Below, piece by piece: positions 7,985 through 17,403 of a DNA stretch of 64,000 nucleotides. This DNA is from Xylanibacter ruminicola Ga6B6 (GTDB lineage: Bacteria > Bacteroidota > Bacteroidia > Bacteroidales > Bacteroidaceae). Numbering within the stretch: position 1 is the first letter of the stretch; every line of letters begins with the position of its first letter. The stretch spans positions 97,549 to 161,548 of the forward strand of contig NZ_JHXD01000005.1 in the NCBI RefSeq assembly GCF_000687715.1, given 5' to 3'. A program made the position numbers and the translations under genes. The notes under the pieces are model-generated. The model saw nothing but the letters and a program-made list of their open reading frames with translations. It did no database searches and had not been told where the DNA came from.

Positions 7985-9559
7985 ATGAAAGTGTTACTTA
8001 GAAAACTGTTGCTGGTTGTCATTGCGATGGCAGCCAGCACTGCTGTGCAGGCGCAAGCGCTCCTGACTACACATGTAGAGACTGGTGATGTACAAGGTGT
8101 ACTGGACGATGGTCTGGCCGTGTATAAGGCCATCCCATACGCAGCACCTCCTGTTGGTAATCTGCGTTGGCGCGCTCCACAGCCTGCCAAGGCCTGGGAG
8201 GGTGTACGCGTGTGCGATGAGTTTGGAAAAATGCCTCCACAGCCCACACGTCCTGGTCGTACGGCCGATATGATGAGCGAAGACTGCCTGTATCTGGGTA
8301 TTGCCACACCAGCTAAGACCGTAAACGACAAACTGCCTGTGATGGTATGGATTCACGGTGGCAGTTTCCAGACCGAGTGGTATGGTGGCGACCTGTGGAA
8401 GCACCTGGCACTGCGTGGTGTAGTGATCGTGAGCATCGAGTACCGTACAGGTGCCTTAGGCTTTATGGCCCATCCCGAACTGACTAAGGAAAGCAAAGAC
8501 GGCCATTCGGGCAACTACGGACTGTTAGACCAGATTTATGCCCTGCAATGGGTACAGCGCAACATTGCCCAGTTTGGTGGCGATCCTAACCAGGTAACCA
8601 TCTTTGGCGAGAGTGCCGGTGCCATCAGTTGCAGTATGCTGTGTGCATCGCCTTTGGCACGTGGCTTGTTCCACCGTTGCATCAGTCATAGCGGTGGTTC
8701 GTTTGCGCCCTGGAGCGATGCGCCACGTTCGTTAGGCCTTGATGCCTCGCAGAAGGGGGCCGAGCAGCAGGGTGTGGCCTTCATGAAGCATCTGAAGAAA
8801 AAGAACCTGAAGCAGCTGCGCGCCATGGATGCCATGGCACTGTGCGATGGCAACGTGGGCTTTGCCGGTTTCTGGCCTTGTGTTGACAGCTACGTGATTT
8901 GCGACGACCAGTATCGTATGTATGAGCGAGGCGAGTATAACGATGTGCCTGTAATCGTGATGACCAACAGCGATGAGGGTGCACTGTTTGCTCCAGGTAA
9001 CATTACTGCCGAGGACTATCAGAAAACACTGAAGAGCATTTTTGGTGCTTGGGCCGACGAGGCATTGAAATTCTATCCTGGTGCTACCAACGACGAGGCT
9101 TGGCACGGCTTTGGCGATGCCTTCCGTGATATGGGCTTTGCATGGCCATCGTACGCATGGGTAAGTCTGCAGGCCAAAACGGGTAAGAGCGCGGCTTATG
9201 CGGCTTATCTGGCTCAGCCTTCAACTATGAGCTTCTCGCAGGATCCACGTCGTAAGGGTGTGGCTCATGCCGATGATATCATGTACCTGAACGGTCACTT
9301 CCTGTTGCAAGGCGAAAAATATCCTGCTGAGAGTGCCGTGGCCGAAATCATTCAGCAGTACTGGGTGAACTTTGCTAAGACGGGTAATCCTAACGGCAAG
9401 GGGCTGCCTTACTGGCCAACCTTCGACGAGAGCAAGCCAACCACTATGCAGTTCAGTAATGGTGCATCGCTGATCAATGTGCCCAACCGTGAGCAGATTG
9501 ATTTCGTGGACCGTTATTACAGAGCTAAACGTGCAGAAGTAGAATCAAACAGACATTAA
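7985..9559 (+). CDS. Secreted type-B carboxylesterase
   Basis: 524 residues with a signal peptide ending near VQAQ (residue 24). It has the alpha/beta-hydrolase hallmarks of carboxylesterase family B (PnbA/cholinesterase type): the EDCLYL motif (99-104), oxyanion hole HGGSF (124-128), nucleophile elbow FGESAGA with Ser210, an acidic residue in NSDEG (Glu331) and His428 in HADD. Ser-Glu-His therefore looks complete. It would hydrolyse carboxylic esters in the periplasm; natural substrates could include acylated plant sugars, but this is not shown. It lies only 14 nt after the dehydrogenase stop and 20 nt before the next gene, so the three are probably one operon. A GTG immediately upstream (7982) could also initiate; I prefer the ATG. 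Confidence 0.87.
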   Translation: MKVLLRKLLLVVIAMAASTAVQAQALLTTHVETGDVQGVLDDGLAVYKAIPYAAPPVGNLRWRAPQPAKAWEGVRVCDEFGKMPPQPTRPGRTADMMSEDCLYLGIATPAKTVNDKLPVMVWIHGGSFQTEWYGGDLWKHLALRGVVIVSIEYRTGALGFMAHPELTKESKDGHSGNYGLLDQIYALQWVQRNIAQFGGDPNQVTIFGESAGAISCSMLCASPLARGLFHRCISHSGGSFAPWSDAPRSLGLDASQKGAEQQGVAFMKHLKKKNLKQLRAMDAMALCDGNVGFAGFWPCVDSYVICDDQYRMYERGEYNDVPVIVMTNSDEGALFAPGNITAEDYQKTLKSIFGAWADEALKFYPGATNDEAWHGFGDAFRDMGFAWPSYAWVSLQAKTGKSAAYAAYLAQPSTMSFSQDPRRKGVAHADDIMYLNGHFLLQGEKYPAESAVAEIIQQYWVNFAKTGNPNGKGLPYWPTFDESKPTTMQFSNGASLINVPNREQIDFVDRYYRAKRAEVESNRH

Positions 9560-9579
9560 CAGAATAATAACCACTACTA

Positions 9580-10500
9580 ATGAAAGTATTTAGCAAAATT
9601 GTGCTGGTTGCCATGATGATGGCAGCCAGCATTACTACACAGGCCCAGGAGCTTTACGTGGGCAGTTACAACATTCGTTACCAGAATGACAGCGATGCCA
9701 AAGCAGGTAATGCCTGGCAGCAGCGCATGCCGGTATTGTGCGGTCAGATACTGTTTGAGCATCCGGATATCTTCGGTGCTCAGGAGGTCTTGGAGTCGCA
9801 GCGTCAGGACTTATTGAAGCAGCTGGCCGATTACGACTGTATCGGTTTAGGACGCGACGATGGCAAGCATGCCGGTGAGCATTCAAACATCTTTTACGAC
9901 CGTAACAAAATCAAATTGTTGGATCATGGCGACTTCTGGTTGTCGGAAACACCCGAGAAGCCTGGTTTAGGTTGGGATGCAGCTTGTGTGCGTATCTGCT
10001 CGTGGGGCTATTTTAAGCTCAAGGGAACCAGTTTGAAGTTCTATTACTTTAATCTGCACATGGACCATGTGGGTACGGTAGCGCGTCGCGAGGGTGCCAA
10101 ACTGGTGGTGCAGCGTATCAAAGAGATTGCTAAGGGCAAACCCGTGGTGCTGACAGGTGATTTCAATGTTGATCAGACTAATGAGATTTATGGTATCTTC
10201 ACACAGTCGGGCATATTGGACGACAGTTTTGAGAAGGCTCAGTTCCGCTTTGCTGAGAATGGTACCTTTAACAGTTGGGATCCGGAATTGAAGACCGCCA
10301 GTCGTATTGATCACGTGTTTGTATCGCCTGCCTTTACCGTACAGCGTTACGGCGTGTTAACCAATACCTACTGGTCGGAAGCACCCCAACAAACAGATAC
10401 AGTAAAAGGCGCCGATGCTCCTCAGGAGATTAATTTCCAGAAGCATCAAAAGCGCCTTCCTTCTGATCATTATCCCGTATTTGTACGTCTTACGTTCTAA
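9580..10500 (+). CDS. Secreted endonuclease/exonuclease/phosphatase-fold hydrolase
   Basis: 306 residues; signal peptide to about residue 23 (TTQAQ). It carries the EEP fold motifs in order: YNIRYQND (Asn31), GAQEV with metal-binding Glu69, NLHMDH, TGDFNVD, and C-terminal SDHYPV with Asp296/His297. Members cleave phosphodiester or phosphomonoester bonds with Mg2+; export suggests scavenging of extracellular DNA, sugar phosphates or phospholipid headgroups. Homologues are often annotated as endonucleases on thin evidence. It is the last gene of the operon with the dehydrogenase and esterase and is followed 8 nt later by a strong terminator. Confidence 0.85.
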   Translation: MKVFSKIVLVAMMMAASITTQAQELYVGSYNIRYQNDSDAKAGNAWQQRMPVLCGQILFEHPDIFGAQEVLESQRQDLLKQLADYDCIGLGRDDGKHAGEHSNIFYDRNKIKLLDHGDFWLSETPEKPGLGWDAACVRICSWGYFKLKGTSLKFYYFNLHMDHVGTVARREGAKLVVQRIKEIAKGKPVVLTGDFNVDQTNEIYGIFTQSGILDDSFEKAQFRFAENGTFNSWDPELKTASRIDHVFVSPAFTVQRYGVLTNTYWSEAPQQTDTVKGADAPQEINFQKHQKRLPSDHYPVFVRLTF

Positions 10501-10508
10501 ACAAAGAA

Positions 10509-10541
10509 AGAGCTGTGCATCATGCACAGCTCTCTTTTTTT
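10509..10541 (+). terminator. Rho-independent terminator after EEP hydrolase
   Basis: A 10-12 bp perfect stem (AGAGCTGTGCAT / ATGCACAGCTCT) is followed by eight T. It lies between convergent genes; on the minus strand it is followed by TTTCTTTG, so it may also stop the PUL transcript from the right. Confidence 0.9.
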
Positions 10542-10559
10542 TATGTAATCACTTGTGGA

Positions 10560-12122
10560 TTAGAACCAGCGTGGGTCACCAGCCTTGTTATCCTTCACGG
10601 CATCGTTGCCTACAGTGAAGTTGCCATTAGCGGCGTCCTTGAACTGAGGATCGGCAATGGTTCCGCTCTTATCTACGAAGAGGGCATTGGCGTTGGCACC
10701 TTCGGTTACGTAACCATCAGCTCCTGAGTAGAAGTTGTTCTCGAATGTAGGCTCGGCGGTATTCTTCTGGTTAGAGAAGTTACCGGCAGAGGCGGTTACG
10801 ATGTTGTTGGTGAATGTGATACTGTTGCCCTTGAAGCGAACATAGAGGATGCGCTTTCCTGCATCGTTACAAGCACCTACGATGGTGTTGTGATCGATGG
10901 TGATGACAGGAGCTACACCGGCAAAGTTGCCTGACTTGTCGTCGTAGCGTACCAGGTCACGACCCTTACAAGAGTTCCAAATAGTGTTGTTGGTGATGTT
11001 GAGCATCAGGATAGCACCTGCACGGCAGTCGAACATATCACCACCATCACACTCGATGTTGCTGATGAGACAGTTGTTAATAACCAAGCTGTTAATCTTA
11101 GCAGCCTTATTCACATAGTAGAATCCCTTGGTGTAGTTGGTAACCTCGCTATTGTTAACAGTGAAGTGGTCGATGGTGTTGGCAGCTGTGAAATCGAATG
11201 CCTGACCGCCATCGGTGCCCTTACCATCGAGTGTTACCTGATCGATAGTGAGCGAAGCTTCTACCTTGAAACGGCCTTGGATAACAGGATGATCGTTCTG
11301 GCGCAGACCCTTGATGGTGAGATTCTTGCTAACCGTTACTGAACCGCCAAATGCAGCCTCGTCGGTAGCGATACCGTATGTGCCAGGCTCCACAATGAGG
11401 CGATAGCCTTCAGGAGCGTCGGTGATGGCCTGTGCGATATCCGAACCTGCCTTAACCAGGATGTCGGTCTCCTCGAGATATACGCCTGTGGTGAAGCTAA
11501 TCTTACCACGGGTTTTACCGTTTGCACGTGCCATTACAGCGGTGTATTCGGTTTCAGGAGTCAGTCCGGTGATGGTAGCTGCACCTGCCTTGATATCATC
11601 GGCTGTAATGTTATAAACAATGTTGCCGGGAGTCAGGGTGATGGTGGCAGCCTCTTCGCCGGCTGTCCAGCGCAGAGTCACTTCCTTAGCCTTGATATCC
11701 TCTTCCTTCACGTTCTTGAACAGCTGCTCGGCCTCGGTCTTGGCATACACACCGCTCCACTTTGAGTCGCGTGTGGCATCGCCATCGGTGGCCTGAACAC
11801 GGAATGAGTACTGGGTTTCGCCATCCAGACCTGTGATAAGCACGGGCACCTGATCGGGTGTTACAGAGAAACTCTGAACGGGCGAACCGGCAAAGGTCAA
11901 GCTGTCGTTGGCATAAACCTCAACATTATAGTTGGTTACGCCATCGCCAAGGTTCCAGCTCAGTTCGATATTGGTGCGGTTGCGCACCTTGGCCTCTACG
12001 CTGGTGGGCGAGAAATTACGGTTATACACAATGCTCGTAATCTCGTCGGCAACGTCGCTACATGAAGCTAAAGCCACAGTAGCCAGACCAAATACGATAG
12101 ATTTTAAATATATTTTTTTCAT
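10560..12122 (-). CDS. Surface lipoprotein with Fn3-like and pectate-lyase-like beta-helix regions (DUF5123/DUF4957 type)
   Basis: 520 residues. The lipobox LASC puts the lipidated Cys at 21, followed by SDVADE, an acidic pattern that fits surface export in Bacteroidetes. Residues about 35-130 and 140-215 look like two fibronectin-III-type domains (ITGLDGETQYSFRVQA, ITGLTPETEYTAVMA). From about 225 to 505 the protein shows repeated short beta strands with Asn ladders (INNCLISN, NITNNTIWN, TIDHNTIV, TFTNNIV), the mark of a right-handed parallel beta-helix as in pectin lyases. No lyase catalytic set was recognised. It follows SusD by 30 nt, where surface glycan-binding proteins usually sit, so pectin binding is the likeliest role; weak lyase activity cannot be excluded. 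Confidence 0.78.
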   Translation of the reverse strand: MKKIYLKSIVFGLATVALASCSDVADEITSIVYNRNFSPTSVEAKVRNRTNIELSWNLGDGVTNYNVEVYANDSLTFAGSPVQSFSVTPDQVPVLITGLDGETQYSFRVQATDGDATRDSKWSGVYAKTEAEQLFKNVKEEDIKAKEVTLRWTAGEEAATITLTPGNIVYNITADDIKAGAATITGLTPETEYTAVMARANGKTRGKISFTTGVYLEETDILVKAGSDIAQAITDAPEGYRLIVEPGTYGIATDEAAFGGSVTVSKNLTIKGLRQNDHPVIQGRFKVEASLTIDQVTLDGKGTDGGQAFDFTAANTIDHFTVNNSEVTNYTKGFYYVNKAAKINSLVINNCLISNIECDGGDMFDCRAGAILMLNITNNTIWNSCKGRDLVRYDDKSGNFAGVAPVITIDHNTIVGACNDAGKRILYVRFKGNSITFTNNIVTASAGNFSNQKNTAEPTFENNFYSGADGYVTEGANANALFVDKSGTIADPQFKDAANGNFTVGNDAVKDNKAGDPRWF

Positions 12123-12131
12123 AAAAAATCT

Positions 12132-12157
12132 TCAATTTTCAATGTTCAATTTTCAAT
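12132..12157. repeat. Heptamer simple repeat between SusD and surface lipoprotein genes
   Basis: In the minus-strand sense the repeat is AAATTGA-ACATTGA-AAATTGA, and it begins exactly at the SusD stop codon (TGA). A related heptamer array lies between nrfH and nrfA (55935-55974). Confidence 0.7.
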
Positions 12158-13964
12158 CAGACAACTGACCGTAGTTACCATCGTTGTTCAGCATGTTGTT
12201 GCTTGAGTCTATGAAGTTCTGCCAGATAGGCCACAGGCAGTTAAGACTTGGAGTAGCCACGTAGAGACCGTCGATGATATCGTCGGTAAGGCTTGGCTTG
12301 TCGGCACTGCCGAACCAGTTCTTGCTCTCCCAATCGCCTTCGAAACCGTTGATAACAGTGGCATCGTTCTCGCCCTTGTTCAGACCGTAGATTTCAATCT
12401 CGCTCTCGTTCTCAACAGTCTTCAGATAAACCTTGTCGGGCAGTCCTGCATAGTCGCCAGTACGTGTCTGCAGAGCCTGGAGCTTAGCCTTGGCCTCGGC
12501 CATCTTCTGGTCGATGATACCCCAGCGAACCAGGTCGGCCTTACGCAGAGCCTCGCCAGCAAACTCGAGTGCACGCTGATCGTAGATACCCTCGCGGAAT
12601 GCCTGCTGAGAGGCGGTGTACTTGGTCTGCAGGGCAGATACCTTAGCAGCGGGGAGTACACGGTCCAGAACAGGCTTCATATAGCTCCATGCAGCGGCGG
12701 TGTTACCCAGTTCGTTCTCGGCCTCGGCAGCCATCAGGTAAACATCAGCCAAGCGCATGTACTGCCAGTTTACACCATCATCGTTGGTACTGGTAACAAT
12801 ACGGTTCATCCACTCGTAGCGCAGCTTACCAAAGCACATCTTGTTCAAGCCGCTCAGCACAACGTGCGCATTGCCATCCTTCAGGTCCTTACTCCACTCG
12901 TAAGGTACCACGGTGATGTCGCGACGGATATCCTCGGGATCATAATCGTAGTACAGAGTAGAAACTGCGCGGTTGATACCACCCTGCGACTGCTGGGTGT
13001 ACTGGTCCTTAGCGTTATGCTTCAAACCCCATGTGTAGAGCACACGGCCACGACCGGCAGAGAATGGAATCTCCCAAAGGCTTTCGCCACCAGCTGTTAC
13101 ATTATCCTGACAGAGCTTAACGAAGTTCTCTTTAAACGAACCCAGTTTGCTGCTGCCATGGGCAATCACCTCTTCGCACTCCTGCTTGGCAATCTGGTAC
13201 ATCTTCTCAGGAGCCAATTCGGGATCCTTCGACAGGCGATAGCCATCGCCACGCAGACCGTAACCACCTGCATAGAGAGCCAGACGGGCACGCAGGGCCT
13301 TAACAAAGTCCTTGTTTACACGCTCGGTAGTCTTGGTGATAGCATTCTCCTTAGCCCAGTAGCAATAGTCCTCAGCCTCTAACAGATCGGCCAGCAACTG
13401 CTTGTAAATCACATCGCGGTTGGTACGGGGCAGGTACATATTATCTGAGTTGTTAGGCTCGAAACGTGCAGGCACGTCGCCCCAAGCCTTCAGCAGGTCG
13501 TTATAGATAACGGCACGCAGGGTGAGGGCCTCGCCTAACAGGTGGCGCATATCGGCGTTGTTCTCGATGTTACCATATTGGCGGATACCCTTGATGGCCA
13601 GATTGGCACGCTCGATACCCTCGTAGAACTTTGCGTAGGCATTGTTGGCGGTGTTCATCTGTCCGTTAGCAGCCTGAGTGCTATAGTTCCACAGACTCTG
13701 CTTATCGCTTACGCGGTCGGCATACGATGGTGCGTTACCCCATTCTACATCGGTGTTAACACCATAGTAGGGCAGGAAACGGCCACGGTATGAGTTGGTC
13801 TCGCCAAATGATACGTGGATCGACATCACCTCTGATTCGGCCAGCGAGTAGGTGGCGAATACCGATGATTCGTCGAGGGTTGAGATGCTGGGGGCATCCA
13901 TGTCGCACGAGGCCAGACCCATCAGCGACATTGACAGTATAGCTAATTTGATATTATTCTTCAT
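12153..13964 (-). CDS. SusD-family glycan-binding lipoprotein, PUL pair 1
   Basis: About 603 residues. The lipobox GLASC gives lipid Cys20, so this is an outer-membrane lipoprotein that caps its SusC partner. Family features: N-terminal ALTLRAVIYNDLLKAWGDVP (SusD TPR region), MRLADVYLMAAEAENELGN and FAGEALRKADLVRWG, which are the usual SusD/RagB landmarks. Three in-frame ATGs lie within 18 nt (13982, 13970, 13964). I chose 13964 because an AGGAGG sits 8 nt before it and the signal peptide then starts with MKNN. The gene follows SusC by about 20 nt. The ligand is predicted to be a pectic oligosaccharide from the neighbouring GH105/GH106 genes. Confidence 0.92.
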   Translation of the reverse strand: MKNNIKLAILSMSLMGLASCDMDAPSISTLDESSVFATYSLAESEVMSIHVSFGETNSYRGRFLPYYGVNTDVEWGNAPSYADRVSDKQSLWNYSTQAANGQMNTANNAYAKFYEGIERANLAIKGIRQYGNIENNADMRHLLGEALTLRAVIYNDLLKAWGDVPARFEPNNSDNMYLPRTNRDVIYKQLLADLLEAEDYCYWAKENAITKTTERVNKDFVKALRARLALYAGGYGLRGDGYRLSKDPELAPEKMYQIAKQECEEVIAHGSSKLGSFKENFVKLCQDNVTAGGESLWEIPFSAGRGRVLYTWGLKHNAKDQYTQQSQGGINRAVSTLYYDYDPEDIRRDITVVPYEWSKDLKDGNAHVVLSGLNKMCFGKLRYEWMNRIVTSTNDDGVNWQYMRLADVYLMAAEAENELGNTAAAWSYMKPVLDRVLPAAKVSALQTKYTASQQAFREGIYDQRALEFAGEALRKADLVRWGIIDQKMAEAKAKLQALQTRTGDYAGLPDKVYLKTVENESEIEIYGLNKGENDATVINGFEGDWESKNWFGSADKPSLTDDIIDGLYVATPSLNCLWPIWQNFIDSSNNMLNNDGNYGQLSD

Positions 13965-13983
13965 GTTCATGTCCTCCTTCATT

Positions 13984-16900
13984 TTAGAAATTCAAATTGA
14001 GTCCTACAACGAACTGGCGGCTACGTGGATAACCAGAGTGGTCAACACTTGGTGTAAGCGCTGTACGGCGATAGCAGTCACTCTCAGGATCGAAACCGCT
14101 GTAACCAGTGATGGTGAATACATTGTAAGCTGTTACGTAGAAGCGCAGGCTCTGAATGCCAGCACGCTTGGTGAGGGCAGCAGGAATAGTGTAACCCAGT
14201 GACAGGGTGTTGAGACGCAGGAATGAAGCATCCTCAAGAGCCCAGTCGGTAAGTACCATACGGCTCATGTAAGGGCTCCACATAGTGGTGTTGGCGTTCA
14301 GCTCGGCCAGACGGGTTGGGTCGTTGCTGAGCAGACCGGTCTCAGGATCGAGGTTGGTCCAGCGCTTGCCAGCAGCCATCTCGGTGCTCATACTGCGATA
14401 CTGGTACTTTGAGGTTGAGGTGTACTCAATCTTATTAGCATTGTAAACCTTGTTGCCAATGCTGTAGTTGAAGGCGGCGCTCAGATCAAAGCCGTAAGCG
14501 TGACCGCTCAGGGTGAATCCACCGAAGGCTGTTGGGTTAACATCGCCCAGAACCTCAACATCGTTTTCGTAAGTTACGAATCCATCACCATCCAGATCCT
14601 TGAGCTTGAGCGAACCTGGGCGGATAGTACCTACTACGGCAGTAGCATCGGCTACACCATCCTTCAGAATCCAACCCTGCTTAGCATCGTAGCCAACGAA
14701 GTCGCTTACCTCGTAACGGCCAGCGCCATCCAGACGGAATCCGATAACCTGACCAAGAGGATCGCCTACAGAAATCCAGTAGTCGTTTCCAATCTCGGTA
14801 GAAGCCCAGTTGGTGTTCCAACCAAAGTCATCCATCACACCAAGGCTCTTAACCTTATTCTTGTTGAAGCCGATGTTACCGCTGATGTCGATACCCCAGT
14901 TCTTCTGGTTAACGGCATGCCAGGTAAAGCTGAACTCAAGACCCTTATTCTCGGTCTTACCCATGTTACGATACTGGTTGTCGTATCCTGTACCGCCTAC
15001 AGGGAACTGGATAAGCAGGTCCTTGGTGGTGTTCAGATAGGCCTCGATGGTACCATTCAGTTTGCCACCGAACAGGGTGAAGTCCAAACCTACGTTACGG
15101 GTGATGGTGGTCTCCCACTTCAGGTCGGGGTTAGCCATCGTCTTTGATGGTGCCCAGTATGAAGAGATACCGTTTACCCAAGCGGTAGAGCTGGCGCTAT
15201 AAGTCTGTACAAGCTGACCAACAGGAATATTGTTGTTACCAGCAGTACCGTAGCTTACACGCAGTTTCAAATCGTCGAGCCAAGAAGCTGTGCTGGCCAT
15301 GAATGGCTCAGAAGAGATACGCCATGCCAGAGCGGCAGAGGGGAAGTAACCCCAACGGTTGCCCTTAGCAAACTTAGAGCTGGCATCGGCACGGAATGTA
15401 GCGCTGAGCAGGTAGCGGTCCTTCAGGTTGTAGTTCAAACGACCGAAGAAAGAGAGCAGCTTATCATCAGCACTGTAAGCATCGTCGATAGAGTAGGGCA
15501 CACCCTGTGAGGTGAGCTTCCAAGCGGTCTCGGCATCAAAGTCGGTGGGGAAACCGTGTACTTCGTCGGTATTAATGCGCTGCTTGGTAATTACGTACTC
15601 ATGACCTACCATCAGGTTCAACTTGTGATCTTCGTTCTTAATCAACTTCTTGAAGTCGTAGTTGATGGTGTTGGTATTGCGGAAGCGGTGACGGTTAGTT
15701 GATGTCAGGCGGATGGCTGGCATGTTCTGGTTGTCAACTGCTGGTACGTTCTTAATATAATAGGTGGTAAGACCCCAGTAACGCTGGTCGTAGTTGTTGT
15801 AATCGTCGTAACCAAACTCGGTACGCAGCTTCAGGTCTTTGTAAATCTCCCATCCAAAAGCACCTGCAATGTTCAGGTTCTTGCGCTCCTTCTTCTGGTC
15901 GTTGTCCCACTGAGCCTGGATAGGATTGTAGAGGTTACCTAAGTCATCATCGGCTGAACCTGCTGATGGATCGAGGTTCTTGATGGGGAATGGGCTGTAG
16001 ATAACAGCATAGCGCAGACGGTGGTCAGAGTCGTACACACCGGTAGCATCCTGAGCACCACCACCACGGATATCGGTATCGGCATAACGTGCCTGGAAAT
16101 CGAGTGTTGTGGTCTTGGTGGGCTTGGTGTTCAACTTCAGACTGAAGTTATCGCGCTTGAAGCTTGAACCAATCTGGATGGCCTTATCATTCATGTGGGC
16201 ATAGCTGAATGCATACTTGATATTCTCGGTACCGCCATTGATGTTGATGTTGTGATTAAAGGTGTGACCGGTACGGCCGTAAACCAGATCCTGCCAATCG
16301 TTGGTGGTAATATTGTCGTACATATCCAGATCCTGATAGTTGCCGAAATAATCGGTGTACGACGAGATCTTCTCAGGATCGTTATTATTCTTCAGCAAGG
16401 CCAGCTCGTACTGCCAGGTAGCATAGTCGCGTGCGCTCAGCACATCCTGTTTCTTGGCAATCTTCTTCCAGCTGTAGTAAGCATTGTAGCTCACCTTGGT
16501 CTTACCCTCCTTACCGCTCTTGGTGGTTACCAGGATAACACCGTTAGCACCACGGCTACCATAGATGGCGGTAGATGATGCATCCTTCAGTACGGTGATG
16601 TCCTCGATATCGTTGGCGGGGATGTCGCTGATGGTCTCAACGGGGAATCCATCTACGATGTAAAGGGGATCATTGCTTTGGGTGATAGATCCACCACCAC
16701 GGACACGAATCTTTACTTCGGCATCGGGCGAACCTTCGGTGGTAGTTACCTGTACACCCACCATCTTACCGGTGAGGGCCTCTGAGGCATTGGCTACAGG
16801 TACAGCCTGCAAGGTTTCGCTGTTAACGGTTGCTACCGATCCGGTAAGATCTTTCTTCTTAACCGAACCGTAACCAATTACTACCACATCGTTCAGGGTG

Positions 16901-17211
16901 GTGTTGTCGTCTTCCATGGTTACCTTAACGGGGGCACCGCTGATGGTAACGGTCTTGGATTTCATACCGATGTAGGTAATTACAACCTGCTTACTGTTCT
17001 GCAGCGTGAGGTTAAAGTTACCGTCGTAGTCGGTAATCGTAGCGTTTTTAGGACTACCTTTTTCTACAACTGTAGCGCCAATAACGGGCTCGTTAGTTGA
17101 GTCAAACACCTGTCCTTTCGCAATCGTTTGAGCCAGCACCTCAGGGGGAGCCAGTACAAAGAATGCTGCTAAGAGACACAGTTTGCACAATCTTCTCATT
17201 GCTTGATTCAT
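13984..17211 (-). CDS. SusC-family TonB-dependent transporter, PUL pair 1
   Basis: 1075 residues. The signal peptide ends near VLAQ (28). It continues with a carboxypeptidase-D regulatory-like domain (about 29-115; GQVFDSTNEPVIGATVV and the ITDYDGNF pattern), a TonB-box-like segment LNDVVVIGYGSVKKKDLTGSV (about 107-127), a plug with SSTAIYGSRGANGVILVTTK, and a 22-strand barrel ending in LNLNF with terminal Phe. It would import glycan fragments using TonB energy together with the SusD encoded just downstream. A second ATG (17199) gives a more usual signal peptide start and is equally possible. The promoter box is at 17283-17290. Confidence 0.95.
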   Translation of the reverse strand: MNQAMRRLCKLCLLAAFFVLAPPEVLAQTIAKGQVFDSTNEPVIGATVVEKGSPKNATITDYDGNFNLTLQNSKQVVITYIGMKSKTVTISGAPVKVTMEDDNTTLNDVVVIGYGSVKKKDLTGSVATVNSETLQAVPVANASEALTGKMVGVQVTTTEGSPDAEVKIRVRGGGSITQSNDPLYIVDGFPVETISDIPANDIEDITVLKDASSTAIYGSRGANGVILVTTKSGKEGKTKVSYNAYYSWKKIAKKQDVLSARDYATWQYELALLKNNNDPEKISSYTDYFGNYQDLDMYDNITTNDWQDLVYGRTGHTFNHNININGGTENIKYAFSYAHMNDKAIQIGSSFKRDNFSLKLNTKPTKTTTLDFQARYADTDIRGGGAQDATGVYDSDHRLRYAVIYSPFPIKNLDPSAGSADDDLGNLYNPIQAQWDNDQKKERKNLNIAGAFGWEIYKDLKLRTEFGYDDYNNYDQRYWGLTTYYIKNVPAVDNQNMPAIRLTSTNRHRFRNTNTINYDFKKLIKNEDHKLNLMVGHEYVITKQRINTDEVHGFPTDFDAETAWKLTSQGVPYSIDDAYSADDKLLSFFGRLNYNLKDRYLLSATFRADASSKFAKGNRWGYFPSAALAWRISSEPFMASTASWLDDLKLRVSYGTAGNNNIPVGQLVQTYSASSTAWVNGISSYWAPSKTMANPDLKWETTITRNVGLDFTLFGGKLNGTIEAYLNTTKDLLIQFPVGGTGYDNQYRNMGKTENKGLEFSFTWHAVNQKNWGIDISGNIGFNKNKVKSLGVMDDFGWNTNWASTEIGNDYWISVGDPLGQVIGFRLDGAGRYEVSDFVGYDAKQGWILKDGVADATAVVGTIRPGSLKLKDLDGDGFVTYENDVEVLGDVNPTAFGGFTLSGHAYGFDLSAAFNYSIGNKVYNANKIEYTSTSKYQYRSMSTEMAAGKRWTNLDPETGLLSNDPTRLAELNANTTMWSPYMSRMVLTDWALEDASFLRLNTLSLGYTIPAALTKRAGIQSLRFYVTAYNVFTITGYSGFDPESDCYRRTALTPSVDHSGYPRSRQFVVGLNLNF

Positions 17212-17282
17212 ACTTTGATGTTTAAGTTATTAATTATAATAGTAAGTCAATTACTTCTCAGAGATTAGTCCTTAAATTGGTG

Positions 17283-17290
17283 CAAATATA
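17283..17290 (-). promoter_or_regulatory. -7 box of SusC/SusD pair 1 operon
   Basis: Minus-strand TATATTTG, 71 nt upstream of the SusC start. It gives the pair its own promoter, separate from the GH2-GH105-GH106 operon upstream. Confidence 0.6.
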
Positions 17291-17335
17291 GTATAAAAAA
17301 ATTAAAAATCGGCTATTCGATGGTAAAAAAGTGCG

Positions 17336-17377
17336 TAAAAAAGCACGTAAACGTTTTCGAATACGAAACGTTTACGT
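17336..17377 (-). terminator. Hairpin after GH106 gene, terminator or operator
   Basis: Arms ACGTAAACGTTTTCG (17345-17359) and CGAAACGTTTACGT (17364-17377) pair with one mismatch. On the minus strand the stem is followed by GCTTTTTTACGC, fitting a terminator for the GH106 operon. It also lies upstream of the SusC promoter and so could act as an operator. Confidence 0.65.
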
Positions 17378-17403
17378 ACATTATTTTATAAGTAATGTGC
17401 GAC

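Noticed and set aside
10560..12122. Active pectate lyase
   Set aside because: The beta-helix pattern is there, but I could not find a convincing catalytic Asp/Lys/Arg set, and the position after SusD suits a binding protein.
12153..13982. Start of SusD pair 1 at 13982
   Set aside because: This ATG comes before the AGGAGG; the ATG at 13964 has the better spacing and lipoprotein signal.
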